14,355 nucleotides of DNA from Chloroflexota bacterium (GTDB lineage Bacteria; Chloroflexota; Limnocylindria; Limnocylindrales; CSP1-4). The notes under the pieces were generated by a model. That model ran no database searches. It saw nothing but the letters and a program-made list of their open reading frames with translations, and was not told the DNA's origin. The stretch is from the NCBI GenBank assembly GCA_021785115.1, contig JAJYGO010000212.1, positions 1 to 14,355 of the forward strand, read 5' to 3'. A program made the translations under genes and the position numbers. Of the stretch, positions 12,989 to 14,355 are shown one piece after another (the stretch's first letter is position 1; each line of letters starts with the position of its first letter).

Positions 12989-13018
12989 TTGCCCGCGGCG
13001 TTCCTCCGCCGCTAGTCT
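12989..13018 (+). promoter_or_regulatory. Candidate promoter TTGCCC-18-TAGTCT
   Basis: TTGCCC (12989-12994) and TAGTCT (13013-13018, fits TANNNT) are separated by 18 bases. The predicted start near 13025 would give a 5' leader of about 175 nt before the CpaE-like gene. Confidence 0.4.
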
Positions 13019-13162
13019 TCGCCTTGTTCCGACGGCCGGGGCGGTGCCTCGGCCGATCGGACGAACGGGCCTCTTCCCCGAGGTTCTCCCGCCCGCTTCC
13101 CCGCCCCGGCGGTTCCCCTCGCCGGCTCCCCCGCAGTGCTTCCCCACGTGTTGTCGACACGT

Positions 13163-13189
13163 CGCGTCGCGCGTGCTCCGTGCGACGCG
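13163..13189 (+). promoter_or_regulatory. 8-bp hairpin abutting the ribosome-binding site of the CpaE-like gene
   Basis: CGCGTCGC and GCGACGCG pair perfectly around an 11-base loop and end at the first base of GGGGAGGG (13189-13196), the Shine-Dalgarno sequence for the ATG at 13201. It may tune translation or end a larger RNA element. Confidence 0.45.
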
Positions 13190-13200
13190 GGGAGGGCGCC

Positions 13201-14355
13201 ATGCGACGGAGAGGAACGACGGAGATGGACGGGGGACCCAGCGGCCCCGGGAGCCCGCTCGGGGCCCCGCTCGAGGGCCCGCTCGAGGGCCCGCTCGAGG
13301 GCCCGCTCGAGGGCCCGCCGGGCGATCGTCCGCCTGGCGACGCCGCGCGCGCCGTGGACGTCGTGGCGTCCCGCCCGGCCGCGACCCGGGTGGCGATCGC
13401 GATCCATGACCTGCCGTTCCACCAGGAGGTGCTCGACCACCTGGACCGCGACGCGAGGATCGAGGTCGTCGCGAGCGAGGTCGACCCGTCGTTCGAGCGG
13501 GTCGCGGAGCTGTCGGTCCCCGGCGGGGCGGAGGCCGACGCGGTGGTGGTCTGCCCCGCGTTCATCGGCTCCGCCGACGGCTGGGCGGCCCCGACGGCGC
13601 GGGTCCTCGTCGTGGCGCAAGAGATGACGGTGCCGGTCCTGCGTGCCGCGATCGCGGCGGGCGCCCACGGTGTCTACCGTTGGCCCGAGGAGCGGGAGGA
13701 TCTCGCCCGCGCGGCCCGCGCGGCCCGCGCCGCCCGGGTCGAGGCCCGGACGCCAGCCGGCCGCCGGGCTCGCGTGGTGGCGGTCGTCGGCGCGCGGGGC
13801 GGCGCCGGGGCGACGTTCGTCGCCACCCATCTCGCGGCGGCGTTCGCCGACCGCGGGCTGCGGGCCGTGCTGGTCGACCTCGACCTCGCCTGCGGCGACG
13901 TGGCGGCCGCCCTGGGGATCGGGGGCGAGGACGCCAGCTCCATCCTGGACCTGGTGCCGGTGGCCGACGAGCTCTCACCCGACCACCTGGATCGCGCCCT
14001 CATCCGCCATCCGCGCGGCTTCGCCGCGCTGCTGGCGCCGCCGCGGGCGATCGAGCCCGGGGCGCTCGCGCCGGGGGTGGCGCGCGGCATCCTGGCGTTG
14101 CTGGCCGGTGCGGCCGACGTGCTCGTGGCGCACCTCCCGCGCGCCCTGGACGCCGGCGCCCGTGCCGCCCTCGACCTCGCCGACGAGGTCCTGCTCGTGT
14201 CCGGGCTCGACCTCTTCTCGCTGTACGGCGCGCGCCGGACGGCCGGGACCCTGCGCCGCGGCGACCGCCCAGCGGACCTCCGGGTGGTCCTGAACGCCCC
14301 CGACGGGCGCGGGCTCGGGCCGCGCGACGTCGAACGCATCCTCGGCGTGCGCCCT
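13201..14355 (+). CDS. CpaE/TadZ/Ssd-like pilus-assembly ATPase, N-terminal 385 aa (open at window end)
   Basis: CpaE/TadZ proteins are MinD-like ATPases that localise tad/Flp pilus machinery; actinobacterial versions are annotated as Ssd-like. Residues 1-60 are a low-complexity head with PLEG repeats. Residues about 61-165 form a receiver-like domain (TRVAIAIHDLPFHQEVLDHL, ending GVYRWPEE) that lacks a clear phospho-acceptor site. An Ala/Arg-rich linker leads to a MinD-like domain with GARGGAGAT at 197-205 and VLVDLDLACGD near 222-232. The P-loop lacks the usual lysine before Thr, as in Ssd-type proteins. ATG 13201 has GGGGAGGG upstream; ATG 13225 is an alternative. Tad genes are expected to the right. 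Confidence 0.8.
   Translation, partial: MRRRGTTEMDGGPSGPGSPLGAPLEGPLEGPLEGPLEGPPGDRPPGDAARAVDVVASRPAATRVAIAIHDLPFHQEVLDHLDRDARIEVVASEVDPSFERVAELSVPGGAEADAVVVCPAFIGSADGWAAPTARVLVVAQEMTVPVLRAAIAAGAHGVYRWPEEREDLARAARAARAARVEARTPAGRRARVVAVVGARGGAGATFVATHLAAAFADRGLRAVLVDLDLACGDVAAALGIGGEDASSILDLVPVADELSPDHLDRALIRHPRGFAALLAPPRAIEPGALAPGVARGILALLAGAADVLVAHLPRALDAGARAALDLADEVLLVSGLDLFSLYGARRTAGTLRRGDRPADLRVVLNAPDGRGLGPRDVERILGVRP
13267..13314 (+). repeat. Four perfect 12-bp tandem repeats coding Pro-Leu-Glu-Gly
   Basis: CCGCTCGAGGGC occurs four times without change, preceded by a degenerate copy (13255-13266). The unit is a multiple of three, so copy-number changes keep the frame and alter only the flexible N-terminus of the CpaE-like protein. 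Confidence 0.9.

Larger units (their letters stand above)
12847..13200. other. Divergent region with long structured leader of the pilus-locus gene
   Basis: No gene is seen in these 354 bases. They contain a candidate promoter (12989-13018), an imperfect 11-bp stem-loop just after it (13027-13060), a C-rich, G-poor stretch (about 13068-13145), and two hairpins (ACGTGT-5-ACACGT at 13146-13162, CGCGTCGC-11-GCGACGCG at 13163-13189) just before the ribosome-binding site. Confidence 0.5.

Noticed and set aside
13267..13314. CRISPR-like repeat array
   Set aside because: The 12-bp units are directly adjacent with no spacers and lie in frame inside a coding sequence.

Overview
The window is GC-rich DNA that looks actinobacterial. 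The host-side genes suggest this: an F420-type LLM oxidoreductase, a MiaE-like ferritin-fold protein, an Ssd/CpaE-type ATPase with the Lys-less P-loop seen in actinobacteria, and two TAGRAT -10 boxes placed exactly for leaderless mRNAs. I cannot name a genus.

Positions 1 to about 8755 are the right-hand part of an integrative conjugative element. A minus-strand operon (4076 down to the left edge) encodes a sigma-like regulator, a VirB2/TrbC-type pilin, a TrbL/VirB6-type membrane protein, a PrgI/VirB3-type protein, the N-terminal domain of a VirB4 ATPase, and the start of one more gene. Several genes join by ATGA or GTGA overlaps, as expected for translationally coupled subunits of one conjugation machine. 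Upstream lie a hairpin that contains the regulator's ribosome-binding site, an array of palindromes, a terminator-like hairpin and a double-winged-helix regulator gene on the same strand. On the plus strand follow two tandem paralogous methyltransferases, a poorly resolved leader of about 620 bp, and a large serine recombinase.

The recombinase gene runs into the 3' half of a selenocysteine tRNA (selC, anticodon UCA) on the opposite strand. Its last 18 codons are antisense to the tRNA, and its UGA stop is exactly the complement of the UCA anticodon. This places the element's right end at the 3' side of selC. The other end and the duplicated att core must lie left of the window.

Positions from about 8755 to the end look like ordinary chromosome: a DUF4232 lipoprotein upstream of selC, an LLM oxidoreductase, a divergent HAD-IB hydrolase followed by a ferritin-like protein (each with a probable leaderless promoter), an isoprenylcysteine-methyltransferase-like membrane protein, and the start of a tad/Flp pilus-type CpaE/Ssd gene behind a long structured leader. 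The most notable findings are the selC/recombinase junction, the hairpin-masked start and palindrome array before the conjugation operon, the duplicated methyltransferases without a nuclease, and the abrupt loss of VirB4 homology at position 123.
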